In this document: in pieces, positions 1 to 8,963 of the stretch
Layout of the letters: the number at the start of each line of letters is the position of its first letter
Position numbering within the stretch: the first letter of the stretch is position 1
DNA from: Cystobacter fuscus
GTDB lineage: Bacteria; Myxococcota; Myxococcia; Myxococcales; Myxococcaceae
Assembly: GCF_002305875.1 (NCBI RefSeq)
Contig: NZ_CP022098.1
Location: 8,990,001 to 9,054,000 of the forward strand
DNA: 64,000 nt
Reading direction: 5' to 3'
Notes under the pieces: generated by a model
Database searches by the model: none
The model's input: only the letters and a program-made list of their open reading frames with translations
What the model was told of the DNA's origin: nothing
Position numbers and translations under genes: made by a program

Positions 1-2019
1 CTCTTCCTCTCTCTTGGTTTGGTTCTGCGTCATGCCCCCCACCCAGAGGGTGCGATAGGGCAGCTCGCCATACTTCAGCTTCAACTCGGGCACCGCCACG
101 TAGAGGTAGTACGAGCCAGCGCGTGGCAGCGAGGGCTCCACCTCGTACACGCCCTCGCCCACCTCCCGAGCGGTCATCTCCGTGCGCTGCCGCCCCGGAG
201 CGGCGTAGGTGAGGACCTTCACCGCCAACCCGGTGGCGGGCTGATGGGTCGCGGCCTCGCGAAGCATGAAACGCAGCAACGGCTTCTGGCCCACTGAAAA
301 CCGCGCTGGAGCGTCCAGATACTCGATCTCCAGCGCGCCCAGCGCCTTCTTCAGAGCGGGGTTGGCCTTGGCCTCCACACGGAAGCAGTGCAGGACCCGC
401 GGAGCATCCACGAGGAAGGCCACGTCATACTGCCCTGCCACCGGTAGCCGCAGCCGAGCCGTATAGACGCCGGGTTCCACTTCCCGCAGGCGCCTGTCCA
501 CCACCTGCACCGCCCGGGCGTTGTGCCCGTAGTTCCCAAAACTCCCCATGGGAGCATTCATGCCCTCCATGTAGAAGGACGTGGTGTTGTCAGCGGGACT
601 GGCCACGAAGATGGCCGCCTCGATGGAGGCCTGGGAGATGGAGTCGGCGATGCTCAGGTCCCCCGCGAGCTTGGGGGCGGACTGGCCCGCGGAAAAGCCT
701 TGCACCGTGGGCTGCTTGCCCCTCCCCAGGGTGGAGAGATTGATCATCTCCACCCGCTCCGAGTCCAGCAACCGCACATAGGCGAAGGCCCGGGTGAAGC
801 CGAGCTGGTAGGGCTGCCCGCTCACGGGGATGCCGTGCACGAGCTGGTTCTCCGCCGCATCCACGACGTACACCTCGTGCTCGACGGGATTGACGATCAG
901 GCCCCAACGGCCGTCCTGGGAGAAGCGCATGGGACCCAGGCCCGGCCTCGCGGACAGCCGCGCCACCTCCTCCAGGCGAGCGCCGTCAAAGGCTGTCACC
1001 GTCCCCTCCTTCCCATCCGCCACGTAGAGGACGCGGGAGAGCGGTGAGTAGGCCAGGGAGATGGGGAGCGGGCCCGCCTTCAGGTCCTTGACCTTCTCCA
1101 GCCGGGCGATGGAGATGACGGAGATGGTGCCCTCGTCCCTGTTGCTGACGAAGGCGTAGCGGTCGTCGCTGGAGAAGACAATCTCATGGTGCCCGCGTCC
1201 GGTGGCAATCCTCGCGACGGGCTCCAGCGACTGCATGTCTATCACCGTGACACCGCTCCGAGCCGGTTCACTGGCGTCATTGCCAACCCAGAGGTAGTGC
1301 CCATCCGGCTGCAAGGCGACCCGGGTGGGCTCCTGGCCCGCCAGCACCCGGGCCTCGACCCGGAACGCAGTCGTGTCCACCACCGCCACCGCCCCGGCCC
1401 TCGGCATGGAGACATAGAGCCTCTTCTGATCCAGGCTCTTGACCCAGTCAGCTCCCGGGCGCTCGAGCACCACCGTGGTGTAGAGGCTCGTCTTGCCCGT
1501 CATTCCCACCACCGGATCGATGACGGAGATGCTCGGATCCTTGTTGAGCACCAGCAGGTAGTAGCCGTTGAGGTCGATGAGCGGGCGGATACCGACCAGG
1601 CCCTTGAGATAGACACCCACCCGATCCTTGCACTCCCGCTGCGCTTCCGCCTTGTCCGACAGCAGATGGCCCATGTCCATCCACGCCGAGGGCGACAGGC
1701 CCCGCAGCGGAAGACCACTGCTCACATCCGTCATGCGCAGCCGAACCTCGGCCTCATCGCCTTCCATCAGCGGCCCCTGGGAGCCATGGGTGTCGTCGGG
1801 ATGGAGCAGGGAGAACTCCACCACCACCCCATTCTTGACGAGCCGCTGCGGGCCCTGAATGGGCTCGGAGAGGACGACCGGCTCCGTCCGGAGCGGTGCG
1901 AACCTGGCCGCGGGGACAATGAATGCCATGAGCACCGCCATGCACAGGACGGCGAGCACGACGATGGCCACCTCGGCCCGGGAGCGCTGGGCCTCTCTGT
2001 CTTTCGGAGTCATGGCCAT
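1..2019 (-). CDS. Membrane-anchored YncE/cytochrome-D1-like beta-propeller protein (3' end outside window)
   Basis: The reverse strand is open from an ATG at 2019 to the left edge, so the C-terminus is missing. The protein begins MAMTPKDREAQRSRAEV and has one hydrophobic segment at about residues 17-35 that looks like a signal anchor. A beta-sandwich-like region follows, with MRMTDV-like and MDMG segments of the kind seen before cytochrome D1 domains. Then comes a run of YVTN-type propeller blades (DPSISVIDP, KRLYVSMPRAGAVAVVD, DRYAFVSNRDEGTISVISI, RVLYVADGKEGTVTAFD). A second sandwich region near the edge resembles the N-terminal one. Such proteins are exported surface or periplasmic proteins of unknown ligand. 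A GAGG lies a few bases before the ATG; an in-frame ATG at 2013 is an alternative start. Confidence 0.75.
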   Translation of the reverse strand, partial: MAMTPKDREAQRSRAEVAIVVLAVLCMAVLMAFIVPAARFAPLRTEPVVLSEPIQGPQRLVKNGVVVEFSLLHPDDTHGSQGPLMEGDEAEVRLRMTDVSSGLPLRGLSPSAWMDMGHLLSDKAEAQRECKDRVGVYLKGLVGIRPLIDLNGYYLLVLNKDPSISVIDPVVGMTGKTSLYTTVVLERPGADWVKSLDQKRLYVSMPRAGAVAVVDTTAFRVEARVLAGQEPTRVALQPDGHYLWVGNDASEPARSGVTVIDMQSLEPVARIATGRGHHEIVFSSDDRYAFVSNRDEGTISVISIARLEKVKDLKAGPLPISLAYSPLSRVLYVADGKEGTVTAFDGARLEEVARLSARPGLGPMRFSQDGRWGLIVNPVEHEVYVVDAAENQLVHGIPVSGQPYQLGFTRAFAYVRLLDSERVEMINLSTLGRGKQPTVQGFSAGQSAPKLAGDLSIADSISQASIEAAIFVASPADNTTSFYMEGMNAPMGSFGNYGHNARAVQVVDRRLREVEPGVYTARLRLPVAGQYDVAFLVDAPRVLHCFRVEAKANPALKKALGALEIEYLDAPARFSVGQKPLLRFMLREAATHQPATGLAVKVLTYAAPGRQRTEMTAREVGEGVYEVEPSLPRAGSYYLYVAVPELKLKYGELPYRTLWVGGMTQNQTKREEE

Positions 2020-2627
2020 GAGCCTCACTGCACCCGGAGGAGGCCCCGCAAGCCCACGATCGCCACCCTGCGTCTCAAGGCACACCTCCGTCACGTGAAG
2101 CCATTCGTGTGCCCAATCAGGGAGACGGGCGTAGGACTGTCTGCATGGCTTGTACCGTATGGCCGAAATCGTCAGTATGGCCCTCGGGTGCAATTGGGAG
2201 TGCGGCAGTCAACGTGCGACGGCTCGACTTCCGCGCGCACGAGTTTCTTCCGGTGAACCCCATTCCGCCTGCACGGGAGCTCCGCCCCGTCTCGCCCCGG
2301 CACTTCGACGCCGAACAGTGGCGTCCGCGGTGCTCGGCTCGCCGCGGCGATGATGAACGTGTCTATCTTTATAGCCGCCAACGAATCGCCAGACCGATCC
2401 TCCGTTCCCCGAGCGTGCCAGCGGAAGAATCACACCGGAGAACAAGAGATTCATCTCCTGGAGGACACGGGCGGACCTCCCCACGCCCCCGCATTGCCGC
2501 GATTTGGATGGAGTCCGGCACTTTGGGATGAATCGAACCTGGTTGAGCCCGATGAGTAGGTTCTCCTCGCAACCATCCCCACGCCCAACCATCCCTGGGC
2601 GCGCGGAACAGGCAGAGGAGGTCCATC
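2020..2627. other. Divergent intergenic region, no gene supported
   Basis: This gap of about 0.6 kb separates the leftward propeller gene from the rightward COQ4-like gene. Several short open frames exist on both strands, but none has a credible ribosome site or recognisable protein. It probably carries the two divergent promoters. I see no clear repeat or hairpin in it. Confidence 0.5.
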
Positions 2628-3335
2628 ATGGGAAACATCATCAAGACGATCCGCGTCAGCCGTGCCGCCCTGGCCATGATCCGAAACGCCAATGATCCCG
2701 ACCGGGTCTTCGATTTGATCGAAGCGCTGTACTCATCGTCGGATGCGGCGCAGAAGGCGGTGGCGAGGATGTCCCGAGATCCGGAGATCGCACGCGTGAT
2801 GCGGGAGCGCCCCCGTCTGGGACGCATCGACCTGGAGGCACTGGGCCGGCTCCCCAGGGGCACACTGGGGCGCACCTTCGTGGACCATCTGCGTGAGAGC
2901 GGCCTGGATCCGAACCTGCTGCGCGTACAAGAGGCCCCGGATGCGGCCAGCTACGTGAAGGCCCACCTGTTCGAGACACACGACCTGTGGCACGTGGTGA
3001 CGGGCTTCCCCACGACCTCCGAGGGGGAAATGGGGCTGCAGGCCTTCTACTTCGCCCAGAGCGGCTCCCGCGTGTCGATGGGTGTCTTCGTGGCGGGCCT
3101 GTGCTTCACCTTCCTGAAGAACTTCGAGTTGTGCGAGGTGGCGATGCCGCTGGTGGTAAGGGGATGGCTGCTGGGGCGGCGGGCCAGGCGGCTGTTCGGC
3201 ACGGACTGGAAGACGCTGCTGGATAGACCGCTGGAGGAGGTACGCGCCACCTTCGGCCTGGAACTCGACAAGGTGGACGCGATCCTCCGCGAGTTCGAGC
3301 GAGCCAGGCCCTCCGCGGCGATCATCCCAGCCTGA
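2628..3335 (+). CDS. COQ4-like protein (ubiquinone-biosynthesis scaffold family)
   Basis: The protein is 235 aa. It carries the hallmark COQ4 metal motif HDxxH(x11)E: H118, D119, H122 and E134, in HDLWHVVTGFPTTSEGE. The N-terminal half is helical and has the RxRLGRIDLEAL-like run common before the motif. COQ4 organises or catalyses steps of ubiquinone head-group modification on membranes. In bacteria without a classical ubiquinone operon, as here, the role is less certain. The start ATG follows GGAGGTCC by a good spacing. No other quinone gene is adjacent. Confidence 0.8.
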   Translation: MGNIIKTIRVSRAALAMIRNANDPDRVFDLIEALYSSSDAAQKAVARMSRDPEIARVMRERPRLGRIDLEALGRLPRGTLGRTFVDHLRESGLDPNLLRVQEAPDAASYVKAHLFETHDLWHVVTGFPTTSEGEMGLQAFYFAQSGSRVSMGVFVAGLCFTFLKNFELCEVAMPLVVRGWLLGRRARRLFGTDWKTLLDRPLEEVRATFGLELDKVDAILREFERARPSAAIIPA

Positions 3336-3438
3336 GGCCACGGCCTCGGCTTCCTCCACCACCCCCCTGACCACTCAGCTCGCACCGACCCGGGACATGG
3401 GGGGCGCCCCCTCGTGCCCGCGCGTGCGAGAGCCCTCC

Positions 3439-3765
3439 TCAGGGCGAGCCGTCCTCGGCCTGGACCTGGTCGCCCTTGCCATGATGCCAGCAGCCGCACG
3501 CGGGACCCTTCCCCGCGGCGCCACTGGCTCCATGCGAGCAATGCGGGCACTGACAACCCCTGCCCGCCGCGGCCTGCGCGGAGCCATCCTCCGCCTTGGC
3601 GTGAAGCGAGCAGCGGCATCCGCCGAACTCGCCCTGGGCCACTTCCGAGGAGGTGCTGGAGGCAGCGGTGGTGTCCTCTCGAGCCGCCGTCTGGCTGGTG
3701 GCGCAACCAGTGAGGATTGACACGGTGGAGGTGGAGAGGACCAACAACAGGGTACGTACGCTCAT
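3439..3765 (-). CDS. Small cysteine/histidine-rich lipoprotein
   Basis: The protein is 108 aa, reading from ATG at 3765, preceded by GAAGGAG at ideal spacing. An in-frame start 27 bases upstream has no such site. The N-terminus is a lipoprotein signal ending in a lipobox (SILTGCATSQ). The mature part is low-complexity and has three spaced Cys/His clusters: GGCRCSLHA, GCQCPHCSHG and ACGCWHHGKG. These look like repeated metal-binding loops. No family is recognised. A role in metal binding at the cell envelope is inference from composition only. Confidence 0.6.
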   Translation of the reverse strand: MSVRTLLLVLSTSTVSILTGCATSQTAAREDTTAASSTSSEVAQGEFGGCRCSLHAKAEDGSAQAAAGRGCQCPHCSHGASGAAGKGPACGCWHHGKGDQVQAEDGSP

Positions 3766-4188
3766 GTCGTGACTCCTTCGGGTGAGACGCAAGCTGACGA
3801 GAGAATGCCAGAAGCGCCAGGCGGATGCGCATCACCCGCCCATCGAATCCCGAGGCAGGGCGTCAGGCAGTGAACTTTGTCAGCGATGAGCGCGGTTCAC
3901 ACGCGTGTCCAATCCCAATCAACTATGAACTCCAACGAGGACGACTGCCCGCCCCGCCCCATGGGGAGCCCTGCCCTGGAGTCGCGCTAGCTTCGTGAAT
4001 GAATCCAGCCTCCTGGGCCAGGCTAGCGCACTGATCGGCCATGTCTACATTGAGGCCCGTGAACGCCCCCGCTGCCTCCGCTGAATTCTCGAGATGAGAG
4101 TGTAAGGCCTGGGCAGGCCTTCGTGGAAGCACGGACAACTCCAAACCGGCCCCCAACCCCCTGGCTTCCAGAAGGAAGGTGTAGAGAC
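3766..4188. other. Intergenic region upstream of the AHBA/ligase operon
   Basis: No credible gene is seen. It is bounded by the leftward lipoprotein start and the rightward ligase start, so it should hold promoters for both. A weak open frame on + joins the ligase from 4123, but the strong ribosome site lies only before 4189. Confidence 0.5.
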
Positions 4189-5520
4189 ATGCGCGCGAGC
4201 TTCGAAGAGCGACTGAAGACCCTGCGGAATCCCCCGGTCATCGCGAACTACTTCTCCGGGGAGGGGCAGGCGGACGTCATGCCTCCCGAGAAGCTGGCCA
4301 GATACCAGTTCGAGGCACTCAAGGCCGTCGTCCAGCAAGCGTATGACCATTCTCCCTTCTACAGGCAGAAAATGACCCGGGCCGGGATCTCTCCCGACGA
4401 CCTCCAGCAACTCTCGGATGTCACCCGGCTGCCCTTCCTGACGAAGGACGAGCTGCGCGGACAGCCCTGGCGGCTGCTCACCTGCGACAAGAAGGACGTC
4501 GTGCTCATCCAGGTGTCCACCGGGACGACGGGCGGTGAGGAAATCTACATGACGTATACGTGGAATGACTATCTGCTCCACGACCTCGCCCCCCGGTACA
4601 CGAAGCTGTTTCCGGTCGGACCCGGCGACGTGTGTCTCAATGCCCTCCCGTACGAGATGAGCACCGCGGGGCTCGCCTTCCACAAGACCTTCATGGACGG
4701 CCACCAGTCCACGGTCATCCCCGCCGGAAAGGGTGGCGCCTACTCCACGCCCGCCAAGACCATCAAGATGATCCGGGATCTGCGTCCCTCCATCGTCGTC
4801 ACCAGCCCGTCGTGGTCCATCACCCTGGCCGAGGAAGCGGCCGAGGCCTCCTTCGATCTGAAGAGCCTGGGGCTCAAGAAGATGTGGTTGACCGGCGAAG
4901 GATGCTCGCCCGCCTTCCGCCAGCGCGTGGAGAAGCTCTGGGGAACCACGGCCAACTACTTCTATGGCTCGCTCGAGTGCGGGCAGCTCGGAATCGAGTG
5001 CGACGCGCATGACGGCTACCACCTGGCCCAGGCCCACGTCCTCATGGAGATCGTGGATCCGAAGACCGGGCGGGTGCTCCCCCCGGGCGAGGTGGGCGAG
5101 ATCGTCGTGACGGCGCTCTTGCGCTACGACAGCCCGGTCCTCCGCTTCCGCACGGGAGACCTGGGCAGCCTGCGGACCGACACGTGCGCCTGCGGCTCCA
5201 CGCTCACCCGCTTCCACATGAAGGGCCGCGCGTTCGACCAGCTCCACTTCCGTGGTCAGCCATTCTCACCCTTCTTCGTGGAGGAGCACCTGATGCGCAT
5301 GCCCGAGGTCGGCAACTGGTTCCAGTTCGTCATGCCGACAACGGACAGCGCGAGCATCAAGATCCGCTGCGAGCTGACTCAAGGCATCAAACCCTCCCCG
5401 GAGCTGGCCACCACGCTCGCCAACCGGATGAAGCTCTCGACGGGCCTGTCCTTCGACATCGAGCTCGTCGATCGCCTGCCCCGCCCGACGGCCAAGGCGG
5501 TCCGTGTCGTCCGTGAGTGA
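4189..5520 (+). CDS. Phenylacetate-CoA ligase (PaaK)-type adenylate-forming ligase 1
   Basis: The protein is 443 aa. The ATG at 4189 follows GAAGGAAGG; an in-frame ATG at 4123 lacks such a site. PaaK landmarks are present in order: QAYDHSPFYRQKM near the N-terminus, the phosphate-binding loop STGTTGGE, the adenylate motif YFYGSLECGQLGIEC, and YDSPVLRFRTGDLG followed by a cysteine pair (CACG). The C-terminal lid is short. The family activates aryl carboxylates with ATP to acyl-AMP and often passes them to CoA or another nucleophile. As first gene of an operon with an amidohydrolase, a second ligase and 3,4-AHBA genes, it probably activates an aminohydroxybenzoate. The exact substrate is not readable from sequence. 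Confidence 0.85.
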   Translation: MRASFEERLKTLRNPPVIANYFSGEGQADVMPPEKLARYQFEALKAVVQQAYDHSPFYRQKMTRAGISPDDLQQLSDVTRLPFLTKDELRGQPWRLLTCDKKDVVLIQVSTGTTGGEEIYMTYTWNDYLLHDLAPRYTKLFPVGPGDVCLNALPYEMSTAGLAFHKTFMDGHQSTVIPAGKGGAYSTPAKTIKMIRDLRPSIVVTSPSWSITLAEEAAEASFDLKSLGLKKMWLTGEGCSPAFRQRVEKLWGTTANYFYGSLECGQLGIECDAHDGYHLAQAHVLMEIVDPKTGRVLPPGEVGEIVVTALLRYDSPVLRFRTGDLGSLRTDTCACGSTLTRFHMKGRAFDQLHFRGQPFSPFFVEEHLMRMPEVGNWFQFVMPTTDSASIKIRCELTQGIKPSPELATTLANRMKLSTGLSFDIELVDRLPRPTAKAVRVVRE

Positions 5521-5548
5521 TCCACCCCACCACCGGAGGAATTCATCC

Positions 5549-6301
5549 ATGATCATCGATGCCCATGCACACGTCTCCCCCACCACCTATGGCGCCACCG
5601 AGCAGTACCTGGAGGTCCTGAGCCAGAGTGGTATCGACCAGGCCGTCATCTGTCCGGGCGGAATGCTGGATGTGAGGAAGATGAGCGAGTTCGTGTCTGG
5701 TCAGAAGAAGCCAGACGCGGTCCCGAAGAACGAGTACGTGGGGAACTGCGTCCAATCCAGTCCCAAGCTGATTGGAATGGCTTGCGTGAACCCGTGTGAT
5801 CCCCAGGCCGCCGAGAAGCTGGAGCAGTATCTGGAGCAGGGCTTCCGGGGCCTGATGGTGTCGCCGCTCGTCCACAAGTTCTCCTTCTCGGATGACTCGA
5901 TGGCCGAGCTGGCCGAGCTGTGCGGCGAGTATGGCGTTCCCATCGTCTCCCACAATGGCTGGCGGCCGGGGGCGAACACCGGCGACTACGCCCTGCTGGC
6001 CAGGAAGTTCCCCCGCACGAACTTCATCCTGGAGCACATGGGGCAGTTGCCCACCGACGGAGAGGCGACCCTCACGGCCGCCGAGCTGGACAACTTCTTC
6101 CTCGAAACGTCGCTCAGCAGCTACCTGCACGTCGTGGAGACGGTGAAGAAGACGGGGGCGAGCAAGGTGATCTTCGGCTCCGAGTTTCCCCTCTCCCACC
6201 CCGCCCTGGAGTTGAGGAAGGTCCTCCTGCTTCCCATCACCGATGGAGAGCGCGAGCAGATCCTGGGCGGCAACATCCGCGAACTGCTCCACCTCGATTG
6301 A
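5549..6301 (+). CDS. Amidohydrolase-2 family protein, candidate heterocyclase
   Basis: The protein is 250 aa. ATG 5549 sits after GGAGGAATT; an upstream in-frame start at 5504 lies inside the ligase gene. It has the TIM-barrel amidohydrolase metal signature HxH (IDAHAH, residues 6 and 8), further histidines in IVSHNGW and ILEHMGQ, and a late acid in FGSEFPLSHP, where this family more often has Asp. Enzymes of this family hydrolyse, decarboxylate or cyclise aromatic substrates. In nataxazole biosynthesis a member (NatAM) closes a benzoxazole ring from an aminophenol ester made by a partner ligase. It lies 28 bases after ligase 1 and 23 bases before ligase 2, which supports an analogous role here. 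That role is inference. Confidence 0.8.
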   Translation: MIIDAHAHVSPTTYGATEQYLEVLSQSGIDQAVICPGGMLDVRKMSEFVSGQKKPDAVPKNEYVGNCVQSSPKLIGMACVNPCDPQAAEKLEQYLEQGFRGLMVSPLVHKFSFSDDSMAELAELCGEYGVPIVSHNGWRPGANTGDYALLARKFPRTNFILEHMGQLPTDGEATLTAAELDNFFLETSLSSYLHVVETVKKTGASKVIFGSEFPLSHPALELRKVLLLPITDGEREQILGGNIRELLHLD

Positions 6302-6324
6302 CCACCCCGAGGGACTCACGACCC

Positions 6325-7554
6325 ATGGCCACGTCAGAACGCATGGACATCATCAATCAGGTGCTGCGACACGCGCGAGGCGCCCCCTTCTACCGGGCTC
6401 GCCTGCCGCATACTCCCCTCCGCTCCTGGGAGGAGTTCCAGCGGCTCCCCTTCACGACCAAGGAGGACCTGCGCCGACAGTCGCCGCACGGCCTCATCTG
6501 TGTCCCGCCCGAGAAGCTCCTGCAATACCACGAGTCCTCCGCGACGACGGGCACCCCCGTGTCCACCTGGTTCAGCGGCGAGGATCTCGCGGAGATCCAT
6601 TCGCGCTTCTCCGAGTGGGGCGTCGGGTTCAAGCCCGGGGATCGGGTGCTCATCCGCTTCCCCTATGCCCTCTCCACCATCGGGCACTTCGTCCATGGGG
6701 CCGTCCAGCACAAGGGCGCCTGTGTGATCCCCGCCGACAGCCGGAGCTCCATCACCCCGCTGTCCCGCGTGGTCGAGCTGATGAAGAAGTTGCAGGTCAC
6801 CGTGCTCGCCACCATCTCCCTGTCGGCGGTGATGATCGCCGAGGCCGCGGAGATGGCGGGGTTCGAACTCCGCCGGGACTTTCCCCACCTGCGCGCCATC
6901 TGCTGCGCCGGAGAGCCCCTGACCCAGGCCCGGCGCAAGCTGCTGGAAGAGCTCTGGGGAGTGCCCGTGTATGACAACTATGGGATGACCGAGACGGGTC
7001 CCCAGGCCATGGACTGCCAGGAGCAGCAGCTCCATCCCTGGCAGGAGCACTTCTTGATGGAAGTGCTGGACGAGCGGCTCGAGAAAGAGGTGGCACCGGG
7101 CGAGACGGGCTACTCGGTCATCACCTCGCTCACCCCGCGGGCCTCGCCCATGATCCGCTACCGCACGGGCGATCGGGTCCAGCGCGTGGAGCGGCCCTGC
7201 AAGTGCGGCCAGAATTCGACCCTGATCGTCCGCGGCCGGGTGGAGGACCTGTTGTGGAGCCAGGGCAGGCCGGTCGATCTCTGGGAGTTGGAGGAGATCG
7301 TCTCCCAACTGCCCAGCCGGCGCTTCTGGCGGGTGACCTCCGCGTCGGACGGACAACTGCACTTCACGGTGGAGAAGGAGCGGGAGGGGGATTCGCTGCG
7401 GCCCGCCCTCCTCTCCCGGCTGGAGGAGCACCACGGCCTGCGCCTGAAGGTCGACCTGGTCCCCAAGGGCACCCTCTATGACCGCCAGGAGCCGATCTCG
7501 TTCGGAATGGCGGGCAAGCCCATCTACGTGAGCGCGCCAGAACGCCACCCGTGA
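6325..7554 (+). CDS. PaaK-type adenylate-forming ligase 2
   Basis: The protein is 409 aa and starts MATSERMDIINQVL after GAGGGA. It is a second, diverged PaaK-like enzyme: HARGAPFYRARL near the start, SSATTGTPVST phosphate loop, VPVYDNYGMTETGPQAMDC adenylate motif, and ASPMIRYRTGDRV followed by CKCG. It is only modestly similar to ligase 1, so the pair probably activates different acids or performs successive steps. Its place directly after the amidohydrolase suggests it either forms the ester or amide that is cyclised or activates the product carboxylate. A reading frame extending upstream to 5920 overlaps the amidohydrolase and was rejected. Confidence 0.83.
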   Translation: MATSERMDIINQVLRHARGAPFYRARLPHTPLRSWEEFQRLPFTTKEDLRRQSPHGLICVPPEKLLQYHESSATTGTPVSTWFSGEDLAEIHSRFSEWGVGFKPGDRVLIRFPYALSTIGHFVHGAVQHKGACVIPADSRSSITPLSRVVELMKKLQVTVLATISLSAVMIAEAAEMAGFELRRDFPHLRAICCAGEPLTQARRKLLEELWGVPVYDNYGMTETGPQAMDCQEQQLHPWQEHFLMEVLDERLEKEVAPGETGYSVITSLTPRASPMIRYRTGDRVQRVERPCKCGQNSTLIVRGRVEDLLWSQGRPVDLWELEEIVSQLPSRRFWRVTSASDGQLHFTVEKEREGDSLRPALLSRLEEHHGLRLKVDLVPKGTLYDRQEPISFGMAGKPIYVSAPERHP

Positions 7555-7662
7555 GGCAGTGGCCAGCCAAGACGAACCATTCCGTCCGCGTCACTCATCC
7601 CGGCCCCTCTCGCGCCGCGGACGGTAGGCATCACGAACATGCCGGGTGGAGAACACACAATC

Positions 7663-8913
7663 ATGGACGTTACCGCGACCAACAGCGTGAACAATGATGT
7701 CGTCAACATGCAGAAGCGCGAGCGCATCCGCCTCGAGCGCGTCGAGGGGGACCGCAACCGGGTGGAGGAAACCGGCTCGCTCATCGCCTGGTTCGACACG
7801 GCCGGACTGGCCACGCCCGCGGACTGCGAGGGCATGCTCGGACGAATCGTCAATCAGGCCTACACCGGCGTCGTCCTCTACCCGGAGAATGTCACCGCGC
7901 TCGCGCCGGCCATCCCGGCGCGCGTGCTCAAGGTGCTGCATACCCCGCGCATCGAGGATCTCGAGCGGCTCAAGACCCTGCCCCAGGGCGGCCAGAGCTT
8001 CGTGGTGGCCAGCCCGGACGTCCAGGTGCTGCTGAAGGCCGCCGAGCTGGGGCTCAACACCTGCTACCGCGCCTACGTGGATGACGGGGCCAGCCTCCAC
8101 GCGTCCATCCAGGAGGGTGTCCACCATGCCTACCTGATGGTCCGCTTCCGGGATCCCACCAACATCCCGCTGGAGCTGGTGATCGCCTCGCTGCAGGCCA
8201 CGCGCACCGTGCTCATCAAGGAGATCAACACCCCGACGGACGTGGATGACGCCATCGTCACCCTGGGCGTCATGGAGGTGGGCGCGGACGGCGTCATGTT
8301 CTCGCCGCGCAGCCACGCGGCGCTGAGCGAGTTCGTCTCGCGGCTCGGCCGGTTGGATCGCGCGGCGACGAAGGTGGAGGTGGCCAGCGTGGTGCGCAGC
8401 GTGCCCATCGGCATGGGCTACCGCAGCTGCATCGACACCACGACGCTCTTCTCCCCGACGGAGGGCATGCTGGTGGGCTCCACCTCGCAGGGCGGAATCC
8501 TGTGCTGCCCCGAGGTCTTCTTCCTGCCCTACATGGAGCTGCGCCCCTTCCGGGTGAACGCCGGCGCCGTGCACAGCTACGTCTACAACTACAACAACCG
8601 CACGGACTACATGAGCGAGCTGCGCGCGGGCGCGTCCATCATGCTGGTGGACCACAACGGCAAAACGCGCCGCTCCAGCGTCGGCCGGATGAAGACGGAG
8701 GTGCGGCCCCTGCGCCTCATCGAGGTCGAGTTCGCCAGCGGCGAGCGCATCAACGCCATCATGCAGGACGACTGGCACGTGCGGATCTTCTCCGACGAGG
8801 CCAAGCCGCTGAACATCACCGCCCTCAAGCCCGGTGACAAGGTGCTCGGCCACCTGGCCCAGCCCGGCCGGCACGTGGGCATCAAGGTCGACGAGCACAT
8901 CATCGAGACCTGA
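7663..8913 (+). CDS. Type II 3-dehydroquinate synthase homologue, GriH-like 3,4-AHBA synthase
   Basis: The protein is 416 aa from ATG 7663, which lies after GGTGGAG; ATG 7639 is possible but has a poorer site. It matches the archaeal-type dehydroquinate synthase family: IKEINTPTDVDDAIVTLGVMEVG-like block, EGMLVGSTSQGG, RPFRVNAGAVHSYV, YMSELRAG and the C-terminal barrel (IRLIEVE-like, GVRHV-like). In bacteria such genes mark aminohydroxybenzoate pathways. GriH of grixazone converts the GriI product to 3-amino-4-hydroxybenzoate. The adjoining aldolase and aspartate kinase give the same three-gene logic. A shikimate role is less likely, since these enzymes use an amino-sugar-acid substrate. Confidence 0.87.
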   Translation: MDVTATNSVNNDVVNMQKRERIRLERVEGDRNRVEETGSLIAWFDTAGLATPADCEGMLGRIVNQAYTGVVLYPENVTALAPAIPARVLKVLHTPRIEDLERLKTLPQGGQSFVVASPDVQVLLKAAELGLNTCYRAYVDDGASLHASIQEGVHHAYLMVRFRDPTNIPLELVIASLQATRTVLIKEINTPTDVDDAIVTLGVMEVGADGVMFSPRSHAALSEFVSRLGRLDRAATKVEVASVVRSVPIGMGYRSCIDTTTLFSPTEGMLVGSTSQGGILCCPEVFFLPYMELRPFRVNAGAVHSYVYNYNNRTDYMSELRAGASIMLVDHNGKTRRSSVGRMKTEVRPLRLIEVEFASGERINAIMQDDWHVRIFSDEAKPLNITALKPGDKVLGHLAQPGRHVGIKVDEHIIET

Positions 8914-8963
8914 GCCCCATCCCAATCGGAGTACTTCATTTCAAGCAGGAGGAGACTGACATC

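Noticed and set aside
1186-2256. Forward open frame of 356 codons over the first gene
   Set aside because: The reverse strand reads a continuous beta-propeller protein with signal anchor through the same region.
2500-2560. tRNA-like ATCGAACC stretch on the reverse strand
   Set aside because: The T-loop-like bases have no pairing T stem and no acceptor or anticodon arm nearby.
4045-5247. Reverse-strand open frame opposite ligase 1
   Set aside because: The forward frame has all PaaK motifs. The reverse product is His/Gly/Leu-rich without any domain.
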